From: Plotosus lineatus
Taxonomy: Eukaryota > Chordata > Actinopteri > Siluriformes > Plotosidae
Length of the DNA stretch: 64,000 nt
Assembly (NCBI GenBank): GCA_024760905.1
Contig: CM045735.1
Location: forward strand, 11,257,249 to 11,321,248
Direction: 5' to 3'
Of the stretch, positions 47,970 through 59,192 are shown piece after piece. Below the pieces are notes generated by a model. That model worked only from the letters and a program-made list of their open reading frames with translations. It was not told the DNA's origin and searched no databases. Position 1 is the stretch's first letter; the number at the start of each line of letters is the position of its first letter. The translations under genes and the position numbers were made by a program.

Positions 47970-48431
47970 TCTTCTTCTTTTCCTTTCGGCTTTTCCCTTC
48001 AGGGGTCGCCACAGCGAATCATCTGCCTCCATCTCACCCTATCCTTTGCATCTTCTTTTCTTACACCAACGACCTTCATGTCCTCCTTCACCACATCCAT
48101 GAATCTTCTCTTTGGTCTTCCTCTAGGCCTTCTGCCTGGTAGTTCCAGCCTCAGCATCCTATTACCAATATACTCACTATCCCTCCTCTGTACATGTCCA
48201 AACCATCTCAATCTAGCCTCTCTGACTTTGTCTCCAAAACATCTAACATGTGCTGTCCCTCTGATGTACTCGTTTCTGATCCTATCCATCCTCGTTACTC
48301 CCAAAGAGAACCTCAACATTTTCATCTCTGCTACCTCCAGCTCTGCCTCCTGTCTTTTCCCCAGGGCCACTGTTTCTAAACCATACAACATCAACCAGCC
48401 TCATCACCGTCTTGCACACTTTTCCTTTCAT
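47970..48431 (-). mobile_element. RTE-type LINE 3' fragment with 16-bp TSD
   Basis: Flanked by aattggctgtctgtct at 47954-47969 and 48432-48447. On minus it codes [49 protein letters not shown] and ends at the complete 3' terminus. It is open over 131 codons, little decayed, 5'-truncated on insertion, and inserted into a SINE. Confidence 0.93.
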
Positions 48432-48478
48432 AATTGGCTGTCTGTCTGTGGTCATGGAACTTGAAAACGTATGGACGG

Positions 48479-48823
48479 TTCATTCATTTTCTGTAACCGC
48501 TTAATCCTAATTAGGGTCGCGGGGAGGCTGGTGCCCAACCTAGCCGACTCTGGTCGAGGGCAGAGTACACCCTGAACAGCTCACCAGGCCACCGCATGGC
48601 GGAAACTTGCTGATGACTTTGCAGCTACTCTTGTTTAAAATCAGCAATGGTTCTTTTACATGAACCTCACACCATAGACAGTGAGAGACATAGACGGCCT
48701 CTGATAAGCCAGTTCGCTGCACTGGGGGGTGGGGGACAGTGACAACCTGTGGTGAGTGGGACTTGAACCCCTAAACTTAGGATCAGTGATCCAGTACCTA
48801 TACCACTAGGCCACCACTGCCCC
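48479..48823 (-). repeat. SINE family A, L2-type tail, 12-bp TSD
   Basis: Flanked by acgtatggacgg at 48467-48478 and 48824-48835. On minus: gggcagtggtggcctagtgg, 'ggttcaagtcccactcacc', body, then the L2-like tail from gccatgcggtggcctggtg to accgcttaatcctaattag in reverse. A good reference copy for the L2-tailed form. Confidence 0.93.
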
Positions 48824-48892
48824 ACGTATGGACGGATCTCAACAAAATGTTCAACAAATGTGGCTCTTGGGCCAAGGGACAACTGATTGAAT

Positions 48893-49160
48893 TTCGGGTC
48901 TGATGGCAACATGTCCATCTTACAGTAAGATTGTCCAGGGTTTGAGCCATGTGTGTTTTTGGGTAGAGCGTACATGTTCTCCCTGAGCATGCCTGGTTTT
49001 TCTCCAGATGCTCTGGTTGCTTCTCACAGTCCAAAGACATGCATATTAGATTCAAGGATATTCTGCATTGTACCTCTGTGTGAATGAGAATAGATTTGTG
49101 TCTCCTTTGGACCCTCAATGGTCTGTCATGCTGTGATGTGTACCATCATTTTGTCTATTG
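48893..49160 (+). repeat. SINE family B, old copy
   Basis: 'ggcaacatgtccatcttaca', 'gtccagggtttgagcc', 'tttctccagatgctctggtt', 'ctcacagtccaaagacatgc'; the tail is weak. Confidence 0.6.
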
Positions 49161-49257
49161 TCATGGCCCCATAAAATCAACTGAAAAACTGAATGGCCAA
49201 AAGTTTGCAGACATTCAACCAACTGTAACTTTAGGATGTGTGTATTACTTGAATATA

Positions 49258-49556
49258 GTGGCCCGGTGGTAAGGTGCTGGATTACCGATCCTAAGGTTGG
49301 TGGTTCAAGCCCCACTGCCAATGTCCCCTTCTCCAGTGTAGTTAACTGAGTTATCAAAGTTCCGGCCATGTCTCTCACTGTCGGTGGTGAGAGGTTCATG
49401 TAAAAGAACCATTGCTGACATTCAGCGTGTTTCTGTCCTGCGATGGCCTGGCAAGCTGTCCAGGGTGTACTCTGCCCTTCTCCAGAGTTGCCAGAGATGG
49501 TGCAAGCCTCCTTGTGATACTAATTAGACTTAAGCGGTTCAGAAAAATGAATGGAT
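49258..49556 (+). repeat. SINE family A, L2-type tail
   Basis: Head 'ggcccggtggtaaggtgctg', B-box ggtggttcaagccccact, body with a deletion before 'cagcgtgtttctgtcctgcg', tail ending taagcggttcagaaaaatga. Confidence 0.82.
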
Positions 49557-49634
49557 GACCGAATAATTTATAGTACTGAATGACTGTATGATTAATATTA
49601 AACTACTATACTGTATAGTTCAGTACTAAATACA

Positions 49635-49770
49635 CAGCTTGGTGGTGTAGTGGTCAGTACGTCCACCTCACAGCAAAATTGTCCTGGGTTTAAGTCCAGG
49701 GTTTGGTGTTTCTGAGTGAGTTGCGAATCGTTTTGAGTGTGTGATGGTGTCGGCTACTATTGAATTTGAA
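49635..49770 (+). repeat. SINE family B head fragment
   Basis: 'cttggtggtgtagtggtcag', 'ccacctcacagcaaaattgtcctgggtttaag' in pieces; the body is lost after about 49720. Confidence 0.55.
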
Positions 49771-49854
49771 AAACGCAATGACAAGCGAGGAGTTTAAAAA
49801 CGTAGATATCGTTATACGAACGGCGTAACCACACTCAGCTCTTTGGTTGTTTCG

Positions 49855-50195
49855 TAATTTATTCATTTTTAAGAACAGCTTAATACCAGTAGGTTCGTGT
49901 AGACGCTGGAGACTATCTCAGCCGACTCCGGGAGGAGGTGGAGTACACCCTAAACAGCCAAAACACACGCACAAACGTTTACATTCACATATGGGGCAAG
50001 CTGAAACAGCCAATTATTGTAATGTGCATGTCTTTGGACTGTTGGAGGAAACCTGGAGCACCCAGAGGAAACCCGTGAAAGCACACAGAGCACAAGCAGA
50101 CTTCACACAAAAAAGATGTAGTTCAACCCAGAACTCGATCCCAGGACCTTTCTGCTGTGAGGGGGGATGGTCTGTCCACTTCATCACAATACAGG
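49855..50195 (-). repeat. SINE family B, minus
   Basis: On plus the tail comes first (ttaagaacagcttaatacca, 'ctatctcagccgactccggg'), then 'ggactgttggaggaaacctg' and 'cccaggacctttctgctgtg'. Confidence 0.75.
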
Positions 50196-50901
50196 TTAGA
50201 AATTAGCCAATAGAAATTTTCGATCAATGCACCAATAATTTGACCCATTGAGCATGCTGTTTATTTATTTATTTTATGCTTTTGTTTATGTATTTTCTAT
50301 TTTATTTATAAATCCTTCGATTTGCACTGTGTCTAAATCAGCCTGTTTACGATTTTTATTGACTTATAACCTCATTAATAGGTTGAAATCATATACAACA
50401 TCGCTCAATAAACACATAAACATCGCAATAGGGAGTACGAATGAAGTGTACGAGGACAAAATGATTTTCTGCATCTTTCTCTCGACTTGGTCCGAATCCT
50501 GTATTTCTTGGTGCAAGCAGCCACCACAAATCTCCACCAGCCATTTTTCTTGTTGTTTTTGTTGTTGTTGTTGTTGTTGTTGCTGTTGCTGTTGATTACA
50601 GCATCAGAATCAGGGTTGGAATGGCATTGATGGTGTTGTGATGAAGCTGCTACAGGGGAATGATGCTGCAATTTAATGCATCAGTCCTGGTGCAAATAAA
50701 AGCGTTTACATAATTATCCTATTGACCAATCAGTGAACTGCCTGAATTAACCTTTGCCTGGATTAACACACATGGCCATCAGGGGAGTAGGTAATACTTG
50801 ATTGTCCATAAAGGCCTGCAGACTGAGTAGAAACTGGATACTCAGGCAAGTATTCTTCAGCAAAATGCACGTCCACAGGCCACACATGCACACACACACA
50901 G

Positions 50902-50950
<49 letters not shown>

Positions 50951-51666
50951 CATGCGCGCTTTATTTATTATACTGCAAATACCTCAGTTGAGCTTCTTTT
51001 AATGTCTTGCAAAGGCAAAACTCATGATCTTCATTGTGCAACGGTGTGAAAAACAAGTGATGTCTCAGAGCAAAGCATCCACACAAATCCGAGCAGGATT
51101 TCTTACAAATAATCGCCCGTGCAACTAGTTTCCATCAGAACGATGCTGCAATCCCAACCGAGAACCATCATCATAAACAAATGCGTCCTAATATTCAGGA
51201 TTGTATTTTTTTCCCCTCTTCAAAAATCCATTTGCGAAATCGAATCTCCAATCTCATAATAATGGATGAAAGAATGTTTGTAAAATTTGCTGATGAAATG
51301 GCAGCATCATCGGCATCATATAGCCTGACTCATCCCTCATCAGTACCATTACCGTAAAGTGCATAGTAATCGCGCAGCACGCAGGGGGCGCTCAGTGTCG
51401 TGACTCCGGATTTGAGCGCATATTACAGAATTTACAGTGTGTGTGGGAGGATCTCTTTATCGGGCCTGCTCGTCAAATCATTCACCCCCACTGGAAGAGA
51501 CAAGCTCTGTGCAGATGGTGCAGTCCATACACATTTAGATGTGTCCTGTGGGTGGAGACCGTTCATTTATTATAATACAAAAATGTAGTCCATAAAAAGA
51601 AATACAAAGGTTTATGTTAAAAAGCTAATTATAATGATTGACATGATATGAAATGATATGCTTAGA

Positions 51667-51736
<70 letters not shown>

Positions 51737-52100
51737 AATCAATCTGTAATTCCATATCTTTTGCTGGTGGGTGTAGTAGAACAGAATGCTTTGTGTTTTG
51801 CAGGCCATGTTCTGTACATACCGAAGCTCGGCCTGTGCACAGCTGACCATCACACCCCATGAACATCCTATTCTAGACCCTGTGTATTTTACAGTTATAT
51901 ATCTCCTTTGTGTTACACTTTTGTTCTTTTTGTTTTTAAATAATTATATTTTGAAGCATGGCTGCAGGGATTGGTGCTCATTCAGCCACAAGAACATAAG
52001 CTTTGTTCTCACATAGCTGGAATTACTTCAAAATAGATGATGGTAGTTGAGTTCTTTTTTTCTTTTTTTCTTTTTTTTGCCTTTTGGGGTCAAACGGTCT
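50196..52100. other. Intergenic, no gene seen; microsatellites
   Basis: (GTT)n at about 50553-50593, (CA)n(GA)n at 50890-50951 and (TA)31 at about 51672-51734. Otherwise mixed sequence with no exon recognised. Confidence 0.5.
51672..51734. repeat. (TA)n microsatellite, about 31 units
   Basis: Uninterrupted alternating TA run; self-complementary and expected to extrude or be unstable. Confidence 0.95.
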
Positions 52101-52142
52101 TATCCCATAAGTGTGTTGGGAACTCCTATCAAAATACTTTAG

Positions 52143-52400
52143 ATCACACCACAAAGGGCCATGAGGCTGCAGGTTTCTGTTTCAACCAAGCAGCAGCACA
52201 CCTGACTTTGCTCATTTAAACAACTGATCTGAGTCTTCAGGCAGTTGATTGGTCAGTTTCTGTACAGAGCACATAGATCTACCAATCAATGGGCTGAAGA
52301 CTCAAACTGTTTGTTTCAATAAGCAAAGCCAGGTGTACTGCTGCTTGGTTGTAACAGAAGCTTGCAGCCTCATGGCCCTTTGTGGCATGAGTTTAACACC
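52143..52400. mobile_element. Palindromic MITE
   Basis: Inverted arms ccacaaagggccatgaggct and, in reverse at the right, ccacaaagggccatgaggct, with inner arms also pairing (aggtgtactgctgcttggtt against aaccaagcagcagcacacct). The style resembles the hAT-like MITE at 45004. Ends not defined exactly. Confidence 0.7.
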
Positions 52401-52476
52401 CCTGCTTTAGAGTCAGGTAAATAAGTTGGGGAAAAAAGAAGGGCGTGGCTTATATGCAATTATGGAGTAAAAAGGG

Positions 52477-52505
<29 letters not shown>

Positions 52506-52510
<5 letters not shown>

Positions 52511-52778
52511 CCGAGCCATCGTGGCTCATCATGCCGGTGCTTATCCCGGGTTTCCATAGCGTGAAGCGACTAGGAGTTCAATTCATCCTGGATGGGACGC
52601 TAGATCATCGCAGCTTACCTTCCCAGTATATTTTACTGGTTCCCATTTATACTGCTAAGTGGAAAGAGGCACACTTGTGGTTAAGACCTTACCCAGGGGT
52701 CTTAGCACAGTGGGGGACTAACTGGGATTTGAACTCACAACCTCCTGATCATGAGCTCTACACCACCGGCCCCACCCA
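52506..52778 (-). repeat. SINE family C, minus
   Basis: On minus: 'ggtggtgtagagctcatgat', aggaggttgtgagttcaaat (B box), 'actgggaaggtaagctgcga', ending at a poly-T on plus (the A tail on minus) at 52480-52505. Confidence 0.75.
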
Positions 52779-52924
52779 TTATGGATTAGTTGTGCTTAAA
52801 TTTGCTAAGGATCAAAAGTCCAAATCAATTCAGTCACATTGTTTTTTTAAACTGGCTACCATGTCTTCTTTTTAAAAATTTTCCTAACCAACTTTTAAAT
52901 CAGTTACAGTTGAGGTTGAGTGTG

Positions 52925-53274
52925 GGGTGGTGGTGGCCTGGTGGTAAAGGGTGCTGGATCGCTGCTTCTAGGATTGGGGGTTCGAGTCCCACTCTCCACC
53001 CCCCCACCTGCACCACCCTAGTGCAGCTAACTGGGTTATCAAAGACCAGACATGTCTCTCACTGCCTATGGTGTGAGGTTCATGTAAAAGAACCATTGCT
53101 GACTTTCGTCAAGAGAAGCTGCAAAGCCGTCAGCGTGTTTCTGTCCCTTGCTGAGGGTTGCGTTAGGAAGGGCATCCGATGCCAAATCAAATATGTGAAT
53201 CATTAATATGAAGATGGAGGCAGATGATGTGCTATGGTGACCCCTGAAAAACGGAACAGCTGAACGGAAAAGAA
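52925..53274 (+). repeat. SINE family A, RTE-type tail
   Basis: Head ggtggtggcctggtggtaaa, B-box gggttcgagtcccactct, tail agatggaggcagatgatgtg then 'ctatggtgacccctgaaaaa', with more of the RTE 3' region kept than in other copies. Confidence 0.88.
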
Positions 53275-53536
53275 GATTCCCTGAAACCCTGATAAAGGTT
53301 TTATTTTTCACAACCTAGTAATCTCTCATCTAGTAATCTTTGCACATCTTCAGATTCAGCCTGTGATTCAGACCCAGTTAACATACACGAACCAACCAAT
53401 ATTGTGATGTCTATACAGTTACTACTTATTTGTATTTATAATTTTCAATTAAAACTTTACAGCGTCTATTTAATTAATTAATTAATTACTTTTTACATTT
53501 TTAAAACTATTTCTGTACAGTGAGACAAAGCGATAA

Positions 53537-53553
53537 TTATGATGATGATGATG

Positions 53554-53585
<32 letters not shown>

Positions 53586-53642
53586 TATTATTATTATTAT
53601 TATTATTATTACTACTACTACTACTACAACTATACTAATTAC

Positions 53643-53676
<34 letters not shown>
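53537..53676 (+). repeat. Trinucleotide block (GAT)n(AAT)n(ATT)n(ACT)n(AAT)n
   Basis: Consecutive runs of different AT-rich triplets. It forms the left edge of the higher-order array described at 55446-56140. Confidence 0.93.
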
Positions 53677-54018
53677 GGGGCAGTGGTGGCCTAGTGGTAT
53701 AGGGTGCTGGATCGCTGATCCTAAGGTTGGCAGTTCAAGTCCGACTCTTCACATGGTTGTCACTGTCCCCCCAGTTCAGCTAACTGGGTTATCAAAGGCC
53801 GGCCATGTCTCTCACTGTCTATGGTGTGAGGTTCATGTAAAAGAACCATTTCTGACTTTCGACAAGATTAGCTGCATATCCATCAGCATGTTTCTGCCCT
53901 GGGATGGCCTGGCAAGCTGTCCAGGGTGTACTCTACCCTCTCCCGGAGTCAGCTTGGATGGGCACCAGCCTCCCCACGACCCTAGTTAGGATTAAACGGT
54001 TATGAAAATGAATTGAAT
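53677..54018 (+). repeat. SINE family A, L2-type tail, inside triplet array
   Basis: Starts ggggcagtggtggcctagtg, B-box-like gcagttcaagtccgactct, tail ending attaaacggttatgaaaatg. Triplet repeats flank both ends. Confidence 0.88.
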
Positions 54019-54039
54019 AATAATAATAATAATAATATC

Positions 54040-54071
<32 letters not shown>

Positions 54072-54115
54072 ACTACTACTACTACTACCAATAATAATAA
54101 TAATAATTATATGAT
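54019..54115 (+). repeat. Triplet block (AAT)n(GAT)n(ACT)n(AAT)n
   Basis: Same ordered run of triplets as elsewhere in the array. Confidence 0.92.
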
Positions 54116-54116
54116 A

Positions 54117-54460
54117 GGGGCAGTGGTGGTCTAGTGGTATAAGGCGCCGGATCGCTGATCCAAAGGTTGGGGGTTCGAGTCCCACTCTCCACAAGGTTGT
54201 CACTGTCCCCCCAGTGCAGCTAACTGGGTTATCAAAGGCCCGCCATGTCTCTCACTGTCTATGGTGTGAGGCATGTAAAAGAACCATTGCTGACTTTCGA
54301 CAAGAGTAGGCTGCAAAGCCGTCAGCGTGTTTCTGCCCTGCGATGGCCTGGCGAGCTGTCCAGGGTGTATTCTGCCCTCGCCCTGAGTTGGCTGGGATGG
54401 GCACCAGCCTCCCCGTGACCCTAATTAGGATGAAGCGGTTACAGAAAATGAACTGATGAA
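54117..54460 (+). repeat. SINE family A, L2-type tail, inside triplet array
   Basis: Head ggggcagtggtggtctagtg, B-box gggttcgagtcccactct, body intact, tail ending ttacagaaaatgaactgatg. One of the least decayed copies in the window. Confidence 0.9.
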
Positions 54461-54464
54461 CTGA

Positions 54465-54652
54465 TAATAATAATAAGATGATGATGATGATACTACTACT
54501 ACTAATAATAATAATATAACGGTTAATGACTTCTTTCTTCATATCATTATTTTTTGTTGTTTTGTTAATTTGTTTGAGAACTTTTATTAATAATAATAAT
54601 ATCATGATGATGATGATGATGATGATACTACTACTACTACTACTACTACTAC

Positions 54653-54683
<31 letters not shown>

Positions 54684-54760
54684 ATGATGGTTAATGACTT
54701 CTTCGTCGTATCGTTATTTTTTGTTGTTTTATTAATTTGTTTTAGAACTTTTATTTTGTA
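54465..54760 (+). repeat. Tandem duplication: triplet block plus unique spacer, two units
   Basis: Two units each consist of (GAT)(ACT)(AAT) runs followed by 'ggttaatgacttctt', 'attattttttgttgttttg'-like and gagaacttttatt-like sequence, the first ending near 54590, the second near 54757. Confidence 0.8.
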
Positions 54761-54829
54761 TAACATAGTTGAATATTTGTACTGTATTTTTAAAATCATT
54801 TTTAACTAAATTGAGAGAGAGAGAGAGAG

Positions 54830-55223
54830 AGAGAGCTCCTGCTGCTCCACCCCACCCTGAGTGCACGAGACCTCAGGAAAAGACTGACTGAGACGCAGTA
54901 CGGAAGCCGTGAAGGCACACACTCGCCTGTACTCTTAAATGCAACGGCGAGATTCCAGCTGGAGGAATGAAGTTTTTAGGAAAAGCGTTTTGGTTTTGAT
55001 AGAGTTTTAAGCAGTTATGTTATAGCCAGAATTTCGGGGAATTTCCGAGTAAAATTCCAAGTCTCACGAGAAGAGATTTAAACAGTTTTTTTTTCTTCTG
55101 TTGTTGTTTTGTTTATTGTTGTTTCGTAAGCGGTTAAATAATGTCCCGGTATCCACGCGCTGCTGGAATGAAACACTGAGCCGTTTACAGCGCGTGTTTA
55201 TTGCCTGAAGAAATCTTACAGTC
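54830..55223 (+). promoter_or_regulatory. Probable promoter and 5' UTR of the Rab38-like gene
   Basis: After a (GA)n run at 54813-54834 the composition becomes GC-richer (gctgctccaccccaccctga, 'gacgcagtacggaagccgtg') and leads without an obvious intron to the ATG at 55224. The transcription start is not determinable from the sequence. Confidence 0.4.
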
Positions 55224-55416
55224 ATGCAACAAGAGCATTTGTTCAAGATTCTTGTGATTGGAGACCTCGGAGTTGGAAAAACTTCTGTTATTAAGCGATA
55301 TGTTCATAAAATCTTCTCTCAACACTACCGGGCAACTATCGGTGTCGACTTTGCGCTCAAAGTGATGAACTGGGACCATCACACAGTCATCCGCCTACAG
55401 TTATGGGACATTGCAG
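55224..55416 (+). CDS. Rab38-like coding exon 1
   Basis: ATG in cagtcATGC context, 193 bases, donor TTGCAG|gtgaca, phase 1 out. It codes the P-loop, switch I and RLQLWDIA. The triplet array begins about 30 bases after the donor. Confidence 0.92.
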
Positions 55417-55759
55417 GTGACAATGCTTTTAATGCATTCATAATAACAACAACAATATGATGATGATACTACTACTACTACTACTACTACTAATAATAAT
55501 AATATGATGATGATGATGATGACAATGATGATGCTACTACTACTACTACTACTACTACTACTAATAATAATAATAATAATATGATGATGATGATGACAAT
55601 GATGATGCTACTACTACTACTACTACTACTAATAATAATAATAATATGATGATGATGATGATGATACTACTACTATAATAATAGTAATAATAAAACTATT
55701 ATGATGATGAAGGTACTACTACTACTACTACTAATAGTAATATGATGATACTACTACCA

Positions 55760-55801
<42 letters not shown>

Positions 55802-55833
55802 TGATGATGATGATGATATTACTACTACCACCA

Positions 55834-55869
<36 letters not shown>

Positions 55870-55973
55870 TGATGATGATGATACTACTACTATAATAATA
55901 GTAATAATAAAACTATTATGATGATGAAGGTACTACTACTACTACTAATAGTAATATGATGATACTACTACCA

Positions 55974-56012
<39 letters not shown>

Positions 56013-57035
56013 TGATGATGATGATGATACTACTACTACCACCAGTAATAATAATAATAATAATAATAACAACAATAATAATATGATGATACTACTGCTA
56101 CTACTAATAATAATATGATGATGATAATGATGTTACTACTACTAGGGCAGTGGTGGCCTAGTGGTATAGGACGCTAGATCGCTGATCCTAGGGTGGGGGG
56201 TTCGAGTTCCACCCTCCACAAGGTTGCCACTGTTCCCCCAGTGCAACGAACTGGGTTATCAAAGGCCGGCCATGTCTCTCACTGTCTATAGTGAGAGGTT
56301 CGTGTAAAAGAACCATTGCTGACTTGTCAGCATGTTTCTGTCCCTTGCTGAAGGGTTGTGTCAGGAAGGGCATCTGATATAAAAACCTATGCCAAATCAA
56401 ATGTGCGAATCAGATGATTCACTGTGGCGACCCCTGAAAAAAAGGGAAGATGATGATGATGATACTACTACTAATAATAATATTATTATGATTATGATGA
56501 TGATGATGATACTACTACTACTAATAATAACACTTTAGAGCAGTGGTGGCCTGGAGGTAAGATGCTGGATTATTGATCTCAAGGTTCAGGGTTCAAGTCC
56601 CACAATCAACAGCTTGTCATTGCAGTCCTCTCCCCTCAGTGAGCTAACTGGGTTATCAAAGGCTGGCCATGTCTCTCACTGTCTGTGTTCAGAGGCTTGT
56701 ATAAGCAATCAATTTTATGAAGTTTTTCTCTAAGTTTTTCCACACCACAATGCTCGAGTTATTATTTTTCTTTGTGTTTCTCGCTTATCCCTCTCCTCCT
56801 CTTCTTCTTGTTCTTCCTCTTGTTCTTCTTCATTGGAATGTAGAGGAATAGTAGTCATGCCTGGGTGAACCTCAGCACCTCTGATTCTCTTGTAGAGTCA
56901 CATGAGAAATGGGAGTAAAGCCCAGGGCCGTTTTCCCTCAGTGCCTCTTTGTCTTTTTTCTCTTTCTATCTTTTTTCATCTTCCCTGTGTTCCAGTGCAT
57001 TAAAAATGAGTAAACTTCCTAAACATATGATTTTA

Positions 57036-57072
<37 letters not shown>

Positions 57073-57317
57073 GTATATATAATAATAACTCAATTTATCA
57101 CTACAGATCTGTTTCGAGGGGTGGTGAAACCATCCTCTCTCTTCAGGTGATTATAGAAGAATTCTTTCTACACAGATGGTTTCAACACCCCTCGAAACAG
57201 ATCTGTAGTGATAAATGGAGTTTCAATAGAAAGTCTTTGTCCTGTCCTTTTATTTTATTGTTATTTGCTCTACCAAAAAGTATCGAGCACTCTCCTACTA
57301 AAGGATCTACTCAGAAA

Positions 57318-57375
<58 letters not shown>

Positions 57376-58512
57376 TCGTGTGTCTGGAGTACTAGGTACA
57401 GTACATATACAGTATATGCTGCATATATACTTGTATGTATATTTTATATTTTCCTCTTAAAATAATTTCCACAGCCATTTTTGAAACTTTTTTTTTGCAT
57501 TTCGTGTACCCTGTTATTTTCTTTAGTGCTATTTTCTCTTTTTTTTTCCCTTTACATTTAATTTTGCTTGGAAAATAATATTTTGAACTTTAATAGGTTT
57601 TCATACTAATTCAGTAACATGGAGATCGTAAGTTAAACATCTGAAATAACATCAGGAAAAGGTGGGAGGGTGGGACTCAGTACTCATTCATATTTTTCTC
57701 AATTTTCTAAGCTGCTTAATCCTAATTAGTGTTGCAGGAAGGCTGCCATCCATCTCAACCTGGGTGAGGGTGGGGTACAAACCTGGAAAGCTCACCAGGT
57801 CGTCACAGGGCTAGCCATTCACACTCACAGCAGGGGTGATTCAGACCTGACCTAAATTCCAATTCTTAATCTAGTTCAGTATTGATCTAGCTTTAAGAAT
57901 GAGGCTAGTGGCGGCATGGTTACGGTGTTGGGCTCTTGATCAAGAGGTTCTAAGTTCAAATTCCTGTCAGACCCCTTTGATGTTAATGTCTCTACTACAA
58001 GTGTGCTTCTGTTCATTTAGCAGTACGTTATGAGTACCAGTATAAATACTGGGAAGGTGAGCTGTGATGGACAAACAGCCCATCCAGGAGGAGTACTTTT
58101 TTTTTTTTTGCAAATGTTTATATCATGAAAAGTTTGTCTGAAAACTCAAATTTACCTGAATTTCTGTGATAAGTTCATTAATGTTTGAATGTTTATTCCT
58201 CCCCACATCCCCCGACACCCCCCTTTAATAGGTCAAGAGCGCTACGGCAATATGACCCGGGTGTATTACCGCGAGGCTGTAGGAGCACTAATCGTTTTTG
58301 ATGTGACAAGAGCATCAACATTTGAGGCGGTACCAAAGTGGAAAGATGATCTGGACTCAAAGGTCACTCTCAGCAATGGCAAACCTGTCCCAGCTGTTCT
58401 GCTGGCCAATAAATTTGACCAGTCACGTGACGGCCTGTCATCTCAGATTCCAAAACTAGACACGTTTTGTAAAGAAAATGGATTCGTGGGCTGGTTTGAA
58501 ACATCAGCCAAG
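55224..58512 (+). CDS. Rab38/Rab32-family small GTPase, 3' partial
   Basis: Rab32/38 GTPases direct cargo to melanosomes and other lysosome-related organelles. Two coding exons (55224-55416, 58232-58512) join in frame to 158 residues. Motifs: GDLGVGKTS (P-loop), HYRATIGVDFALKVMNWD (switch I; the IGVDFALK form is specific to Rab32/38), DIAGQERYGNMTRVYYREA (switch II with Ile instead of the usual Thr), NKFD and ETSAK. The short N-terminus MQQEHLFK fits Rab38 rather than Rab32, which has a longer one. It could be the fish-specific Rab38 paralogue. The last exon with the C-terminal cysteines was not found before 64000. Intron 1 is 2.8 kb, mostly triplet repeats and SINEs. Confidence 0.9.
55446..56140 (+). 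repeat. Higher-order (TGA)n(TAC)n(TAA)n array
   Basis: Cycles of (ATG)n, then (ACT)n, then (AAT)n repeated about ten times. A ~215-bp segment containing tactataataatagtaataa and 'aaactattatgatgatgaag' occurs twice (near 55669 and 55883). It fills the start of intron 1. Confidence 0.93.
56144..56445 (+). repeat. SINE family A, RTE-type tail, inside triplet array
   Basis: gggcagtggtggcctagtgg, gggttcgagttccaccct, gtgtcaggaagggcatctga, ending 'cactgtggcgacccctgaaa'. Triplets resume right after 'gggaa'. Confidence 0.88.
56535..56710 (+). repeat. SINE family A head and body, 3'-truncated
   Basis: 'gagcagtggtggcctggagg', 'caagtcccacaatcaacagc', 'ggctggccatgtctctcact'; it ends before the tail junction. 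Confidence 0.75.
57090..57220. repeat. Long inverted repeat (hairpin), about 40-bp arms
   Basis: Left arm tttatcactacagatctgtt...gaaacca and right arm tggtttcaacacccctcgaa...gataaa are near-perfect reverse complements around a ~45-bp loop. It is bordered by (CA)n on the left. It may be a foldback MITE. Confidence 0.88.
57320..57375 (+). repeat. (AT)n(AC)n compound microsatellite
   Basis: Alternating AT run followed by cacacaca, in Rab38-like intron 1. Confidence 0.93.
57690..57845 (-). repeat. SINE family B tail, minus, fragment
   Basis: 'ctaagctgcttaatcctaat', 'ccatctcaacctgggtgagg', 'gctcaccaggtcgtcacagg' is the L2-like tail in minus orientation. Confidence 0.65.
57905..58100 (+). repeat. 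SINE family C
   Basis: 'gtggcggcatggttacggtg' head, 'caagaggttctaagttcaaa' B box, body 'agtataaatactgggaaggt', poly-T at 58097. It lies about 130 bp before the exon 2 acceptor. Confidence 0.65.
58232..58512 (+). CDS. Rab38-like coding exon 2
   Basis: Acceptor ccctttaatag|GTCAAG, donor GCCAAG|gtgagt, 281 bases, phase 0 out. It codes QERYGNMTRVYYREAVGA through NKFDQSRDGLSS and GFVGWFETSAK. Confidence 0.93.
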
Positions 58513-59118
58513 GTGAGTGAAGGGATGTTAAGCATTATGTCTGTCAGAGAACCATTTTTAATTGGAGTACCCGGGCAGCACACCATACTTATGAAACATG
58601 GTTTGTATGGTTGACCTGTGTAATGGCTGTTTTCTGCACTTGCTTGCCTGACGACACTTAATTGAAAATGTTCAACAATAATACCCCCCCCCCCACACAC
58701 ACACACAGATATATGCTTTTATGCGCTTTAACCAGCAAAAAAAAATATCCAACATACTACATCTATACATCATACATCTGGTATATTTTTTTCCTTCATA
58801 ATATATTGAAACTTTCGACAAGGGTAGGCTATAAAGCTGTCAGCGTGTTTCCACCCTGCGATAGCCTGGTGAGCTGTCCAGGGTGTACGCTGCCCTCGCC
58901 CGGAGTCGGCTGGGATGGGCGCCAGCCTCCCCGCGACCCTAATTAGGATAAAGCGGTTACTGAAAATGAACGGATGATATATTGAAACGGTGAAGGAACC
59001 CGCTTCACCTCGGCATATTGCCTCAGTTGTAATTGGAGCTTTAAATAAACGGCCTAAATGGCATTCTGGTGATTCTGTGTATTGACACTGAGATGATTCA
59101 GAGGTTAGTATTTGATGG

Positions 59119-59192
<74 letters not shown>

